Source of the DNA: Sycobia sp. Sy_11
Taxonomy: Eukaryota; Arthropoda; Insecta; Hymenoptera; Epichrysomallidae
Direction of reading: 5' to 3'
Length of the DNA stretch: 64,000 bases
Assembly (NCBI GenBank): GCA_018907035.1
Contig: JACCIC010000028.1
Span: 2,015,501 to 2,079,500, forward strand
A program made the translations under genes and the position numbers. Shown one piece after another: positions 25,905-38,429 of this stretch; position 1 is the first letter of the stretch; each line of letters opens with the position of its first letter. The notes beneath the pieces are model-generated. The model had not been told where the DNA came from and did no database searches. It saw only the letters and a program-made list of their open reading frames with translations.

Positions 25905-27031
25905 ATAAATAAGAAAATAAATAAATTAATAATACTCTTACCTTTAATGAAATTGATAAATAACTAGTGAGTTTAGTAATTATTTTGGGCCTGTGATAAA
26001 TAAAAGAACAACGGTGAATTTTGTATAAATATAAAAAACTTTAATCAAATGAATAGAAAATTATGGCAATTATCCGGCATAAAAAACCCCAGTCACATGT
26101 GGGGGAAAAGTCATTTAACTGCCATAACCATGCATATTAAATAAACTATAATTATAAAATGACTAATCCTGAAACGCAGTTGAACAATCATAAAATATTA
26201 TTTAAATCGCTCGTTTACTTTTAATTTAACACTAATTAACTTAAACGCGGATCGCTACAATACAATGTGGCAGAATTGCCTCGCACAAACCTTATAAACA
26301 CAGATCAGTTGGTGACACTCGCCTCCAGTGACACCCACGCAATCGAATAGGAAGGTATTGCATAAGACCTAGGCGCAAAACAGCTCCGACGTCTCGGACA
26401 CTACACTGCGATGCACGGATGTTGCCGATCAGAGGCCAGTGCGAAGTTGCAATACCTCAGAGGCAGCGTAAGTCCTCTAATAGCGCAGCAGGTAATCCAG
26501 TCGCTATTCCTTTGAATCTACGTAGCTGGATAAGCAAGGACCGTTTCAGAACACGCCTCACGCTTGATTATACAAGGCACTAGCACACAAAAATATACAC
26601 TCACGCAGAGAGAATATTTAGAAAGAAAGCGGGAGAACTCGAATCGGACAGAACTAGCTGTATGTACATGAGTATGCAGCTTGAGAGTGAAAACGGCATT
26701 GAGCACGTCTCCAAATTTTCCGGAAGAAAAGGTGGAAGAAATATATTTCCCCTCCTTATGTGCTTCTATAACTATGGGGAGGGACAATCAGAAAGTATTT
26801 AAAGGAGACGACATAATAAAGATGCATGGGCCTCTTTCGCATCGTCTTGGTAACTCTTGAGGAGGTTCGGCGTGCCCCGCCCTCACATGGTGTAGTACAT
26901 CTGCGTTTTGGAGTTCCGCATGAAGCTGCCCAAACACAATAGGATTATTGAGGGCATATAAATGTATAAAATTAGTCGTCTGCCTAGAGTCTCCTCCATA
27001 AACCTCAATCCTCGCTTTGTAAGTTCTCACA

Positions 27032-27077
<46 letters not shown>

Positions 27078-27080
27078 GAC
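25905..27080. other. About 1.1-kb interruption inside the BEL/Pao element
   Basis: AT-rich at first, then more balanced, with no coding similarity to the host element. It ends in a (TC)n tract at 27034-27074. A short inverted repeat flanks agtcacatgt near 26088. Possibly a nested solo LTR or non-autonomous element, or divergent local DNA; no target-site duplication or terminal repeat could be confirmed. Confidence 0.5.
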
Positions 27081-27089
27081 ATTTGGAGC

Positions 27090-27662
27090 GCAAATGCCGC
27101 GAACACCCTCGATAACTTTGACGAAAAGAACCGTGCTGTCAAATATCGCTCGCCTTTTCGACCCGTTAGGCTGGCTATCCCCGATAACTATCGTCACTAA
27201 GATTCTAATGCAGGACCTTTTGATCGTTAAATCCGATTGGGACGCGCCCCTACCACCCGAAATTTATGACAGTTGGACATATATTGCAAGTCTTTAACAG
27301 CATTGCCGACGTTTAAGATAGACCGATGGCTAGGAACATACGAGAATCAAGCGGCTGAACTCCACGGTTTCTACGACGCATCTTCACGTGCATATGCGAT
27401 GGCCGTGTATATACGCGTACCCGAGTCGGAAGGACAGTTTCAAGTGTGTTTATTAGCCGATAAAACAAAGGTTGCGCCAGTAAAGACCGTTAGCGTGCCC
27501 AACCTTGAGCTGTGCGGTGCGAGTCTGCTTGTAAAACTTGTACTACATTTACAACGTTTGGAATTATGAAGAGCTTGCCAATTTTTTTATGGACGGACAG
27601 CCAGATCGTCTTAAAATGGTTAAATAAGCATCCGTGTTCATGAAAAACGTTCGTTGCGAACC

Positions 27663-27669
<7 letters not shown>
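27090..27669 (+). pseudogene. BEL/Pao peptidase A17 / RNase H remnant
   Basis: TKRTVLSNIARLFDPLGWLS (about 27120-27180) is the conserved A17-region landmark following the RT. After a frameshift near 27280 come HGFYDASSRAYAMAVY and NLELCGASLL, the RNase H-like part. WTDSQIVLKWLNKHP (about 27590) precedes an in-frame stop. The sequence then runs into (TA)n at 27669, so the C-terminal part and integrase are lost. Confidence 0.8.

Positions 27670-27712
<43 letters not shown>
27669..27712. repeat. (TA)n microsatellite at the 3' break of the retrotransposon
   Basis: Uninterrupted AT dinucleotides directly adjoin the last recognisable codon of the retroelement. The truncation breakpoint coincides with this repeat. 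Confidence 0.9.
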
Positions 27713-27718
<6 letters not shown>

Positions 27719-28393
27719 AATAGTTTGTAAACAAGAATAACTAATTAAATTTAAAGCGATTAGATCCTATGTTGGTTTCATCATGAAATTATTTGATAGA
27801 GCATTCTTAAAGAAATATTGAGGTGAAAGTATAAAATAATAATTATTTGCAATTGTTTCTTGCTGTGTACGAGCAACAATTTAATGGTAGTTTATTAACA
27901 TTATATTGACCTCAAGCATTCTGATAATTATTATTAGATTAAATGATATCTATTTGTAATTATATTACCGGTAGTAGATATTCTTGGTATTCCTAGATTT
28001 TTTTTTCATAAATAAAATTCGTTCAGCAGTTTATAATAAAAGTTTTTTTTTACGGCAAACGCAACATTCTTGAAAATGTAAGAAGGAAAAATCCGGCTCG
28101 TAACCTCTTTAAGCCTGATGCGGCCGCGGGTCGTAATATAAAGGCTTTCTTTACTCGTTCGCCTTTCTTTACGGAACATTGGCCCTGCAGAAAGTTTTCA
28201 TCAGTTATAAGTTTATCCAGGTAGATACTATAAAAAATTAACTTTCTTCGTATTTAACGAAGCCTTATTTTTCAACTCTTTTTTTCTCTCCTTCTTTTTT
28301 TAAAATATGCTCAACAAAAGAGGATAGGTTGAAGTATCGAGGAAGCCGAATAATATATGCTACTTGAAAAAGCATTACGAATAGACAGTACTG

Positions 28394-28476
<83 letters not shown>

Positions 28477-30880
28477 ATGCTATAGTTGAGGGACTTGAGT
28501 AAATTATACTTTTATATTTTACTATAAACATGTCCACTTTTTATTTATTCTAAGCTGCTTTTTAAGTTGGTCTAGAATTTTGCTGCTTAATATAAAGGGG
28601 GCTATAAAAATAAAATGAGTATTAATCGAGAAAGAATTGGAATATTTTCAAAATATTTCATTACATTAACGTAGCATACTATTTTGCGAACATATAAATT
28701 TTATTTTATTTGTAATACAAGAAAACTGTAGGTGCTTTATTTATATAAATACAATCTACACAGAATACTTATAAAATTAATTAATTAGATTATTATTGTT
28801 CTGTAGACGGAAGTTTAGTTCAACGAATTCGGGTTTGTTTTGTTTCAAGATATCGGTTTCATATGCTCACAAAGAGCGCGTGATCGTGATGATCGAGCCC
28901 ATCGAATTTAAGAGTTAGTCCAGCGCGATCTTTCGTCGAGTTCAGATCTACTTGCGATTGCACGCGTTTAAATTATTATACTAATAATACGTTCGCGTTA
29001 ATTACATAATTTTTTTCATTTGTTAAATTCTACCATTTACTTTATATTTAATCATTCACAATTTATTCAATACATTTATACATTTCAATATACACGATTA
29101 TACGATTATACGACGATAAAGGACAACTGTTTGTCCACCGGGGCCCCGTGCTTACCGTCAATACGGTACAAGCGTAGCGCCATAGCGCCTAATACGAATA
29201 AGTGCAACAGCACATTATGCGCATCAGAAAAATCTCAATCAAAAGATAAATACACGTTTCGTGGGGTTTTTATGTCTACTAGGCTTTTCCCCAAGAGCCA
29301 ATAAATTAATTTCATTTCTGGCTCAAATTGTGTTTAATCATTTATTTACACCTAACCATCCAACAAATAAACGAAATCGTGGGACCTCTCCATGTTGGAG
29401 AGTTTTCAACATAACAATTATAATATGTTAGCAGTCGCAAAAGAGGACAGGTGGATAAGGAATTTAACACTAATTGAGGATCATAGAACTGTTTTTCAAA
29501 TAATCATGCTGCGTCAGTTCCGAGAGAAATTGATTTTTTCAGTTAATTTAACATTAAAATACTCTATAAAATATTGAATAATTTGCAAAAATTAACGTAC
29601 TTCTAATTTAATAAAAAATATTTAGAAGGGAAAAATTTGGTTAGAAATACTTATATTGGAGAGTTTTTTAAATAAAAGTTTTTTTATTCCTCTATTGCTT
29701 GCATAATAATTGATGTCTACACATTACCCAAAGGCAATTATATTTTAATTTAATTATTAAACTTTTTCTTATAAATTCAAAGTACAGATTACTTTTGATA
29801 ATTATCTATTATTGACTTGCGCTTTTGACTGCTAACTCGAAGGAATCGTCAAACTGGAGAATTGCTCAAGTCGACTAAGTCAATCGTGTATGCGAGCCAT
29901 TTCAACTTTTGATCTTGAATCAGCTCTATCATCTATTTTATAACAGAAACTGTTTATCCTAAAGAGAAGCAATGTTCGAATCATATATGTGATTTGATAT
30001 CTATGTGAAGCAATGAATCTAATTTTGTGCTAATAAAAAATAATTTTAGTATTTATAATTAAAACACCTTGATGGTGAATCAATTTTGCCGAGCGATGGA
30101 TAAGATGTCAAATAACGAAATAATGATGCTGCTGTCGTAATTGCTCGCCGTCATTTCCTGGTACTCCTAGATACACTAGGCCATTACTCAGCGACGATGT
30201 TGGGGAATCCATTTTAACATTTAAAAATTTTCAACTTTTAGATATTCATTTATATTTTACTTAGTATGTGTATTAAAAATCATGAGTATGCTTGCTTTTA
30301 CTTTTCTGACTTTTTTGTCAAAGTTTACACTACTGACTCAATACTACATTACTATTATTTTCACGTTTGGTATTACTGGAATGACTTATGTCCAAAAAAT
30401 GGCGTGACTTCCCACATTATTAAGCTCTCAAATTAATCCGAAATTTTTAGCGACGTTAGAAAATTTTGATAATTATATTATTGAATTAACCGAAGGATGG
30501 ATAACCAAATAAAATATCAATTAAAATTTAATAATGTGTATTTGCATTTCATATAAATATATTATTCTCTTATGTAAAGTTCGCTTCGGTTAAATTTTCA
30601 CTACTGATTTGATAACAACAAAGTAAATGCAATATATATTTTTCTGTTTTACAGAAAATAATTTGCTTAAATTTTTATCGCTGCATAGTAATAAGTGCAA
30701 GGGCTCAAGTGCAAACTGTAACTAGAGAAATTGGTTTTTATTTAATAACATGGAAACTAGTAACTGTTATTACTTATTCGAAGAGAAGCAAAAAAATTTT
30801 TAGGCAGTTCAAACTATGCAACAGCAAAAAAAGAAAAATAGAGAAAATCAGTTCATGTAGAGTCGCTATATGGAGTGAAC
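27713..30880. other. AT-rich stretch with a more GC-balanced block at 28850-29400
   Basis: The block at 28850-29400 is less AT-rich than its flanks and ends with aataaa followed by a small hairpin (ctctcca..tggagag, 29386-29402). It could be a decayed solo LTR or other transposon fragment; I cannot name it. The rest shows nothing. Confidence 0.35.
28396..28473. repeat. 78-bp (TA)n microsatellite
   Basis: Pure AT alternation, the longest in the window, in AT-rich DNA. Confidence 0.9.
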
Positions 30881-30887
30881 GACAATA

Positions 30888-30937
<50 letters not shown>

Positions 30938-31770
30938 GTGGAGAGCCATGAATGAAGCAGCACTGGCAGAACGGAGCGCGCGGGCGTAAGCCGAGTGCAA
31001 GTGCTTAATCGTTAACGGGGCGCTGAGTTATGCCCTCGTAAATCCAGCTCCATCTCGTTATGCTCTCGCCCCCGCCTATTTCCTCACCCTCCCTCCCACC
31101 CCCTCTCTCTCTCTCCCTCTCATCCCTGCGAGCTGTTGGAAAATTATGCGAAATTAAAATTCCATAAAAATATTTTTATTTTTCGTACGCGGCCCCTTCA
31201 CCCCCCCTCCCTATCCGCCGTTATTTCAGCTCTTTTGGTCCACGTCCTTCCTCCTCGCCCCCGCCCCATTATGGCTTTTCATGGAAAAACGCGAGGACGG
31301 CTCGGTCACGCGCGGGGCGCTAGGGGGAGGGGGTGGGGCGCGAGTACCCCGACGAGGCGAGCGGCTACGCGCGCCCCGCCGTGGCCGCGCCGAGGAGTTT
31401 TAAGGGGCTCGGGAGTTTCGCAATTAATGTAACGAGCTCCGCAGGCGGCGAGTAATCATGTGACGACTTCTAGGAGAAAGACAACGTCGCGAGGCGCTCT
31501 CTCGTCGTTCGCCCCCCCCCCCGGCCCCGGCGTTCGCTCGGCCTCTCCTTCCACCTTTGCCGCTCCCTCCTCCCGACCATCTCGCCATCCACCCGCTCCT
31601 CTTACCTTTCATGCGGCTACCATATTCCCCCGGGGGTGGCTCGCCGCATATTTTCTTGTCGACGGTTTTGTGATATTTAATCTGGCTCTCTCCCCCCTCT
31701 ACTTCTCTCTCTCTCTCTCTCTTTGTCTTTTGGAGCTGTTGCTTCATCTCTCAACGTTATCAGGATTTCC
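30880..31770. other. CG-rich island bounded by GA and CT tracts
   Basis: (GA)n at 30888-30934, CG-rich from 30960 to 31660, (CT)n at about 31705-31721. No coding similarity. Candidate regulatory island. Confidence 0.4.
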
Positions 31771-32699
31771 CACAGCTCCGAAAATAATGATTCTTGCAGA
31801 CGATGGAAGGATGCGCGGATGGCACTGCGCCAAGCCTTACATTTACAACAATATCTTGTTATTTAGGAAATTTTTCTATAATATGATACAATGTATGTTT
31901 TTAAATTTAAACTGAATGAAAGTTGTTTTAATCTAATTGGCGGTCGCACTATTGGGAACACGGTGGGACATTCTTTTAAAATTGTTCAATATCCAACAAT
32001 CATTTCCTAAATGTTAACATAGGTCAGTGCTAAGTCCATTACTATATATATTTATACTGCATTCAGATGTGACCTATTAAAATATATTTTATAGTATTTA
32101 AAATTTTTTTAATCTATGAGACGAACCATTATGAAATCTAAATATTGGCTAGATCTAAAATATCTTAAAATTAAAATATATATTTTCATATACTAATACA
32201 TTTATAATTTCCCGTGACCGCTTGGAAACGACCAAGGGTCAAGTCTGTCCACTTCTGCAAGTGTGTATATAGCCGTATATGCAGTTCTGTCAATTTCATC
32301 ATATTGGAGGGAGGAAAACATTGCGATGCAATTGAATTAGAGTGAAAATTTAATTCAATTTAACTGAATATGTTTGTATAATTAGAACAATGAATAGATC
32401 AACGTAAAGTAATATAAATACATGTATACGTACATATCGGCATAACCTAAATATCGCGAGTAAATTTTTAATCTGTTGCAAATGTATATTCGTATGTTAC
32501 CGTGAAACATTAATATTTAACGTAATCCCAGGTATACGATGACACGATTAGCAATTCATTGTCGCTCTATTTCATTATATTTCATTATATCCGCTTCATC
32601 CGTTTCTGACGTCGCAGTCGAGGGCATGTATTTCGAGTCTACAAAAAAAAGAACTAAAACGAAAAGAGTACCGCCGCGGCACCAGTCCCATTAATTTAA

Positions 32700-32719
32700 T
32701 CTTGGAATAGGTCATTTTG

Positions 32720-32775
<56 letters not shown>

Positions 32776-32972
32776 TGAGAAATAAATTAAGAAAAATCTC
32801 AACGCTTCTTTCGAGCAACCGTATAAAAAGTGTTTGGCGAACTTTTTGTTAATAATAATCTGCGCGCAGGGTCTCTGCCGCTGTTTCTGAGATATCGAGA
32901 GCATCCCCGCGCCGTTCGAGGTCTTGAGGAGGAGAAGTAAAACGCCGGACCGGGGTAAAAAGTTTCCGCGGC

Positions 32973-33013
<41 letters not shown>

Positions 33014-33560
33014 TGAGAAAGACAGGGTGATGCATCGGCCGTAGTAAATCGGCGCTCCATTCATCAAAGTTAACGGCTTTTATTCTCGCATTTGGCTTTC
33101 GCCGAGCACCTGCTGTTTATCTCTCTTTCGCCCGTCTCTCCGCCGCCCATTCCGGGCTCCTACGCTTTTATTTCACCGGGCGAGCTGCAGTCCGATATTC
33201 GCTCCGCCGCCGCGACTCCCCCCCCCCTCCTTCGCCGGTATGCCCGCCTAAGAGATTTGCATAAACGTCCCCGCTGTCTTCGGGGCTGAGGGCGGGCGCC
33301 TTTTTCGCGGCGGGCCCGGCGCAGATACCGTTCGCGGGGCCGTGGGCGGGCGCCTTTTTCCACGGTTCCGAGGCGGTGAGTCCCCGTAAGCCGACGCGCT
33401 CTGCGGAACAGGCCGGCGTTGGAAAGAATGAGCAAGATTACAAGATTATGTGCGCGTTTATAAAAAAAAAGAAAAGAAAAGAAAAATGTATTCGACGGTG
33501 GCGCTATAGGTTCAACCGCCGCCCAGGATAAAATTATCGCGCCAGCGCGACTCGTTGGAT
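32700..33560. other. CG-rich island with (TA)n and (GA)n at its left edge
   Basis: (TA)n at 32722-32769, (GA)n at 32978-33006, then CG-rich with the 17-bp direct repeat at 33290/33344. Confidence 0.4.
33290..33360 (+). repeat. 17-bp direct repeat pair in a CG-rich island
   Basis: gggcgggcgcctttttc occurs exactly at 33290-33306 and 33344-33360, 54 bp apart. It combines an Sp1/KLF-like GC box with a T run. Confidence 0.75.
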
Positions 33561-33932
33561 TATCTAGATACATTATCTGTCAGTGCCGATTAACCGAATT
33601 GCAAAGACAATATCTGTTATACGAAATTTGTATTATATGCATCTTTAATGTTGTTCATATTAACAATTTTGTTTTTTTTTTTTACGAATAAATTTACAGT
33701 AGTGAAAAGTCTGTAACGATTTGTGTGTGTGAAGTGCAGAATTTTTTAATTAATCTCTACATCGAGAGAAAGTAGCAAATTCAATATCCAATTTTTATAA
33801 CCGGACAATATCACAGAAATAGTAAATCATACAATAATAAAGAGCCACAAAAATTTTTCCGCATCATCATCTTACTTTATTGTGACATTTCTAGACCTTT
33901 GATATCAATCGAGCTCATTCTAAGAAATGTTC

Positions 33933-34012
33933 GTGATTATCAAACAATGCAATATATTTCTGTACTTTTGCTGTGATTATTAAACAATGCAATAGATGCT
34001 TGCACTATTGCA
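33933..34012. repeat. Two-copy 40-bp degenerate tandem repeat
   Basis: 33933-33972 and 33973-34012 both start with gtgattat and share aaacaatgcaata, with substitutions between copies. Weaker decayed copies may continue to about 34080. Confidence 0.7.
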
Positions 34013-34499
34013 GTAATTCTTCTTTGATGTTACAATATTGCTGTTATTTAGAATGCGATAATTCAATCTGTTATTGTATATTATTATTTGATTCAGCTAT
34101 ACGACCTATTTCGATTCCCTATTTTGATTCTACATCGTTCTTAAATAATGTTCTTAAGAATTGCTCTGATCCCTTCTTTTATGAATCTTCATATCCATGA
34201 AATAGAAATTTCGGAATGAAGTTTCATGAAATAATCCCGCCTTTCATTAACAGCGTTCATATATTTTACAATTATTTATCATTAACAATAATGATTATAC
34301 TAAAATTCTTTTGCGATTATTTATGTAATAAGTGATAGTCTTTTTTTAATCGTCACTGGTAAGAAAGTCAAGTTTCCAAACAATCCGTTACAAAATAAAA
34401 ACAGGGGCATTGACACGCGCAACATATCCCGCCGTTCTACTCACCGTATGTGACAGGAATAAGGAAAAAAGCGTTCTATAAAAATTGATACACACTCCC

Positions 34500-34541
34500 G
34501 TTCTCCCAGAAAGTAAGAGCGAGCGCGGTCAGTCGGAGAGC

Positions 34542-34589
<48 letters not shown>

Positions 34590-34894
34590 TTCCCATATAA
34601 AGCTCCCCGGATCGTACGGGGATGAATGGGGACGTCAGCCGCAGCGTCGCTTAAACATGACTTATGGACGGCGCGACTTCGCGCGCGTACGCGCCGGGTG
34701 AGGGAGAGGCGATGAGTCGCGTCGTGTCGCCGTGATTTCTGGGGCCCCCCCCGACCCTCTTCCACCTTCTCCTAGCTCTCCTCACTGGCCTCGTCGTCGG
34801 CGACGGCGACGACGTTTCGAGCGCGGTGCACGGTAGGCGGCACGGAGACACGGCGCGCGTAGCCTAAAGTCCTCGCTGCCGCTGACACTTGGCG

Positions 34895-34951
<57 letters not shown>

Positions 34952-35480
34952 GCTAAGCCACCAGCGTACATACATATACGCTTAGTTTTAAATTCGAATT
35001 TCTCGCGAGAGCTCGGTCGGCGGGTTTGATTTAGTCGCGTGCGCGCGGCTTTCAGGGCCCCGTCTTATCCGAACGCGGAGAAGGGTTGAACGCGCGTCCC
35101 TGGGCTTTCGGGGCGCTCCGTGATTTCGTGGGCTCGGCTGCCGCGCTCGAGATTTAGATGAGTCGCCGGTGTGGCTTTTTCCTGGGACTGTACATAGACG
35201 GCGGCGGCGCATTAGTCGCGGTCTTAGAGCCGGCCGGGCAACGGAAAATCATTCCTAGGAGGGATAGAGAGCGAGGGAGCACGTCGGTGTGGTATAGTTT
35301 CAAGTGACCGTGGAGGAGACGCGGATGTAGCCGATTGCGCTGGGGCCCCGAGGTCCTTTTCAGCGCGAGCGATTCGATCGGCGGAAATCGATCGACCAAA
35401 ATTACGCGCGAGAGAGTCGAAGATATCGAACATGCTTGTTATTCTGTCGAGGAAATGAGTTTGAATTTGCACGTATAAGT
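34500..35480. other. CG-rich island with two (TA)n tracts
   Basis: (TA)n at 34543-34586 and 34897-34947. CG-rich between and after them. No exon recognised. Confidence 0.4.
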
Positions 35481-36064
35481 CGTATAAGCTAATGTACGTT
35501 TCAAAATATAGGAAAATTAATATAGATATTTATTGTAAAATAGTTTTGTTTAGAATTCTTTTATGTCTCTGATTTCTCGAAAAAATGTGGTTTTGAGAAA
35601 AGAGCGTTGCCCGCTATAGTACATCTATAAAAAAATTTAGCTTTTTGCATTACAAATATTACAGCAACATGCACTATTTATCGATTTTATTCGATTAAGC
35701 ATGAAATTATATGAGCTTGGAGTTTTAAAAATTGTATTATTCATGAAACAATTAGTGTTAAAAATTTATTAAAAAATAAAAAACAATGTGGAAGTGTTTT
35801 AAATTTTTGTTATAGCAAAATGTATAAGTATATATATATTTTCTTTTCTCATTATAATCAATGCTTGGTTGATACGAAATACAACAAATTTTGATTAAAA
35901 ATTGAAAGAATTACGATTCAATGAAAACAAAAAATGAAAACCTCAAATTAGTTAAATATTATTTTAACATTACACAAAATAACAATATGATGTATGAATA
36001 CAGACGTTTGTGAGTTTTATCAGATAACAATCGTTCAGTGTAAACTAAGACGAGTATACATCTT

Positions 36065-36081
36065 TATATATATATATATAA

Positions 36082-36119
<38 letters not shown>
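36065..36119. repeat. Compound (TA)n(TG)n microsatellite
   Basis: Short TA run, then a 37-bp TG run, same order and orientation as the copies at 19468 and 45895. Confidence 0.9.
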
Positions 36120-36121
<2 letters not shown>

Positions 36122-36288
36122 ATATATACGTGTAAATTTATATTCTTAAAATATATTTTCCCGTGAGGTGATAAAAGATAAAATAAAGTAAAAATATTGG
36201 AAATGTGCGTTTTTTAAAAGATTTTATATTGTTGATCTGCGCAGATGTCGTAAATTACGATGCCATTTTTATTCCAGACGCATTTGCG

Positions 36289-36320
36289 TATAAAAGGCGT
36301 ATTTGCATCGCCGCGAGTGA
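36289..36320 (+). promoter_or_regulatory. TATA-box candidate with adjacent octamer
   Basis: TATAAAAG at 36289-36296 is a near-consensus TATA box. It is followed by ATTTGCAT (36301-36308), the POU-factor octamer. The surroundings are AT-rich and non-coding, and no exon is recognised downstream. Confidence 0.2.
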
Positions 36321-37828
36321 GTCTTTTTTTCTGTTTTGGAAATTGTTTATTTTTTCGTTATTTTTAGAGTAACCTCTATAGAAGCTACATAAAAATGCCA
36401 TTATTTTTACGTAAAGAAATTGCGCAATTTATATCCTGAAAATAAATATAAATCTCTCTTCTGTCATATTTTATTTTTAGACTAATATAATGCCTTTTGT
36501 ATTTGAGATGTATAACTATATAAACTATATTGGTGTAGTTCTGATTCAAGTAAAAGATGGAAAGTCTAAGAAAGGCAAAATTTCACTCACCTCCATTGAC
36601 TTTTAATTAAACGAACGATCGGATATTAAATAAAATTTTACTGATTTTATTTTTAGTCGAGTCGTCATGAAATCTAATTTACGCAACAGATTCGTATACG
36701 TTATTGCTATTATTTCAAAACTTAATGGACTCATATATTGGCCCGCGTAATGAGGTTTGTTCAATAATAAATATTAATAGTAACAGCATGAACAATTATA
36801 TATTTCATTATGATTTAATTAGAGGTGAAATCTATTAATTAGGTTTCAATTGCGTTGGGTAAGATTTAGTTATTTTAATTTTAATTCTGTAAACTAATTA
36901 ATATTATTATTTCAATTTTGAATTGCAATATAAAAAGTCTTTTGAACTAAATAGGTTTTATAATATCACATACTTCATGAATGCTTCCCATTATTTTTAT
37001 TGCTGTTGTTTTATATTATTATCTTACCTTATTTATTTCTTCCATTCCTACTCTATCCAGCAACGTGAATGTGACAAAAATATCTTGTTTGTATCGTCAC
37101 ATTGCTCGGTTACGTTACATACATTGACAATGTAAACTTAACTATATATTTATTCTTGACAAATATAGTACAACTATATATTTATATTTATACATTTATA
37201 TACACTAGGATAATAAATGATCAAGCGATAATCAGTGAAAAATAAAATTGAAGATTATGAAAATTAAGAGTTTTTACGTAATGCTCAGTAAAAGCCTCGG
37301 CGTCCAAAAAAGCATCTCCTTATAATCTTGCCACCCCCCGCCCCTTTCACTCCGACTCCCATGCCCGTCTCATCCGTAGTACTTAATAATTCTTTTTCGG
37401 AGAGTATAGTGATATACATAAAAGTTTCCCTCTGCACGGGGAGCGCAACGAGTGGAGAAAAGGTTAAGTTAAGAGTCATCGTGGATCCGGACTTTTTAAG
37501 TGCCTCTGGTCCGATCCAGAAAAGAAATCAGCCTATATAAGAGCGGGGTTGAAGGAGCTGCGGAAGAATCAATATCAGTTAAAAAGTTTGAGGTTTATAA
37601 GAGAGAGGGAGAGAGAGAGAGAGAGAGAGCAGTGGAGAGAGAGAGAACGCAGGGGAAGAACGAGCGAAGGAAAGCGCGGTATAGGAAGAGAAGATTATTA
37701 GCGATACTGGCTGAAGAACTTTTTTAGTTTGAGAGGACGTCACTTCGAGGAGTTCGGAAGATAAGCTGAACTAGGCTGTGGGCAAGGCGTGCGGTGACTC
37801 CAATATATTTTCTAATAAAATTTACTCA

Positions 37829-37832
<4 letters not shown>

Positions 37833-37894
<62 letters not shown>

Positions 37895-37897
37895 GTA
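37833..37897. repeat. (TA)n then (GTAT)n microsatellite
   Basis: 50 bp of AT followed by four GTAT units, about 530 bp past the FLVCR stop codon. Confidence 0.85.
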
Positions 37898-38429
37898 CAA
37901 GTACTTATGAAAAACTAAATTGTATATTAATCATTATAGAACTACATAATTCATTATAGTGATTTCGAGCGCGTACTGCATTCGTCCTGTCCCCGGCACT
38001 CGATGAAAATACCCACGAACAAGCCCCCGCATTGGGATCTGACATGGGAGGCAACGGAAAATCCAATACGACCGGTCAGTTGCACGTTGTCCCGTACTCG
38101 TGTCCTTGTCATTAATATTGCCCACGGAGTCTTGATCGCTGCTGCTCTATCAAACTGTTAATAACGTCCGCGGGCATTCGGTATGCCAGGCTTTTCCTAG
38201 GCTCCAAATCCCGTACTCGTAGCGCGCTACAAAATTTCAAAAATTAAACTTGTACCTGTACTGCGAGACAAATCCGATATTCGCGCCGATTATCAGCGAT
38301 TAGAAAGAATCGCGGCTGATCTTTTTATCGAAGGGCGTAGAATTAAAAATCGCTCGATTATCCGATCGACGGATCGAAGTATCGCGTTCCTCGCGCGTAC
38401 GAGGCGACGCTTGGAGCGACGCGGCGCGT

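Larger units (their letters stand above)
22975..27669 (+). mobile_element. Degenerate, 3'-truncated BEL/Pao LTR retrotransposon
   Basis: Gag, protease, RT and RNase H remnants occur in BEL/Pao order on one strand. The reading frame is broken by stops (for example TAG 23389-23391 and TGA 23467-23469) and by several frameshifts. A stretch without element similarity (about 25905-27090) splits RT from the downstream part. Integrase and 3' LTR are absent: similarity stops at a (TA)n tract. No clear 5' LTR or terminal TG..CA was found before 22975. The copy is dead. Confidence 0.85.
35480..38429. other. AT-rich stretch downstream of FLVCR
   Basis: Contains the TATA candidate at 36289, TATATAAG at 37534-37541 followed by a TCAGT at 37575-37579 (too far apart for a normal TATA-initiator pair), and (GA)n at 37609-37629. 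The FLVCR 3' UTR must lie at the right end. Confidence 0.5.

Noticed and set aside
37534..37579. TATATAAG and TCAGT as a core promoter pair
   Set aside because: They are about 43 bp apart rather than near 30, and no exon follows.
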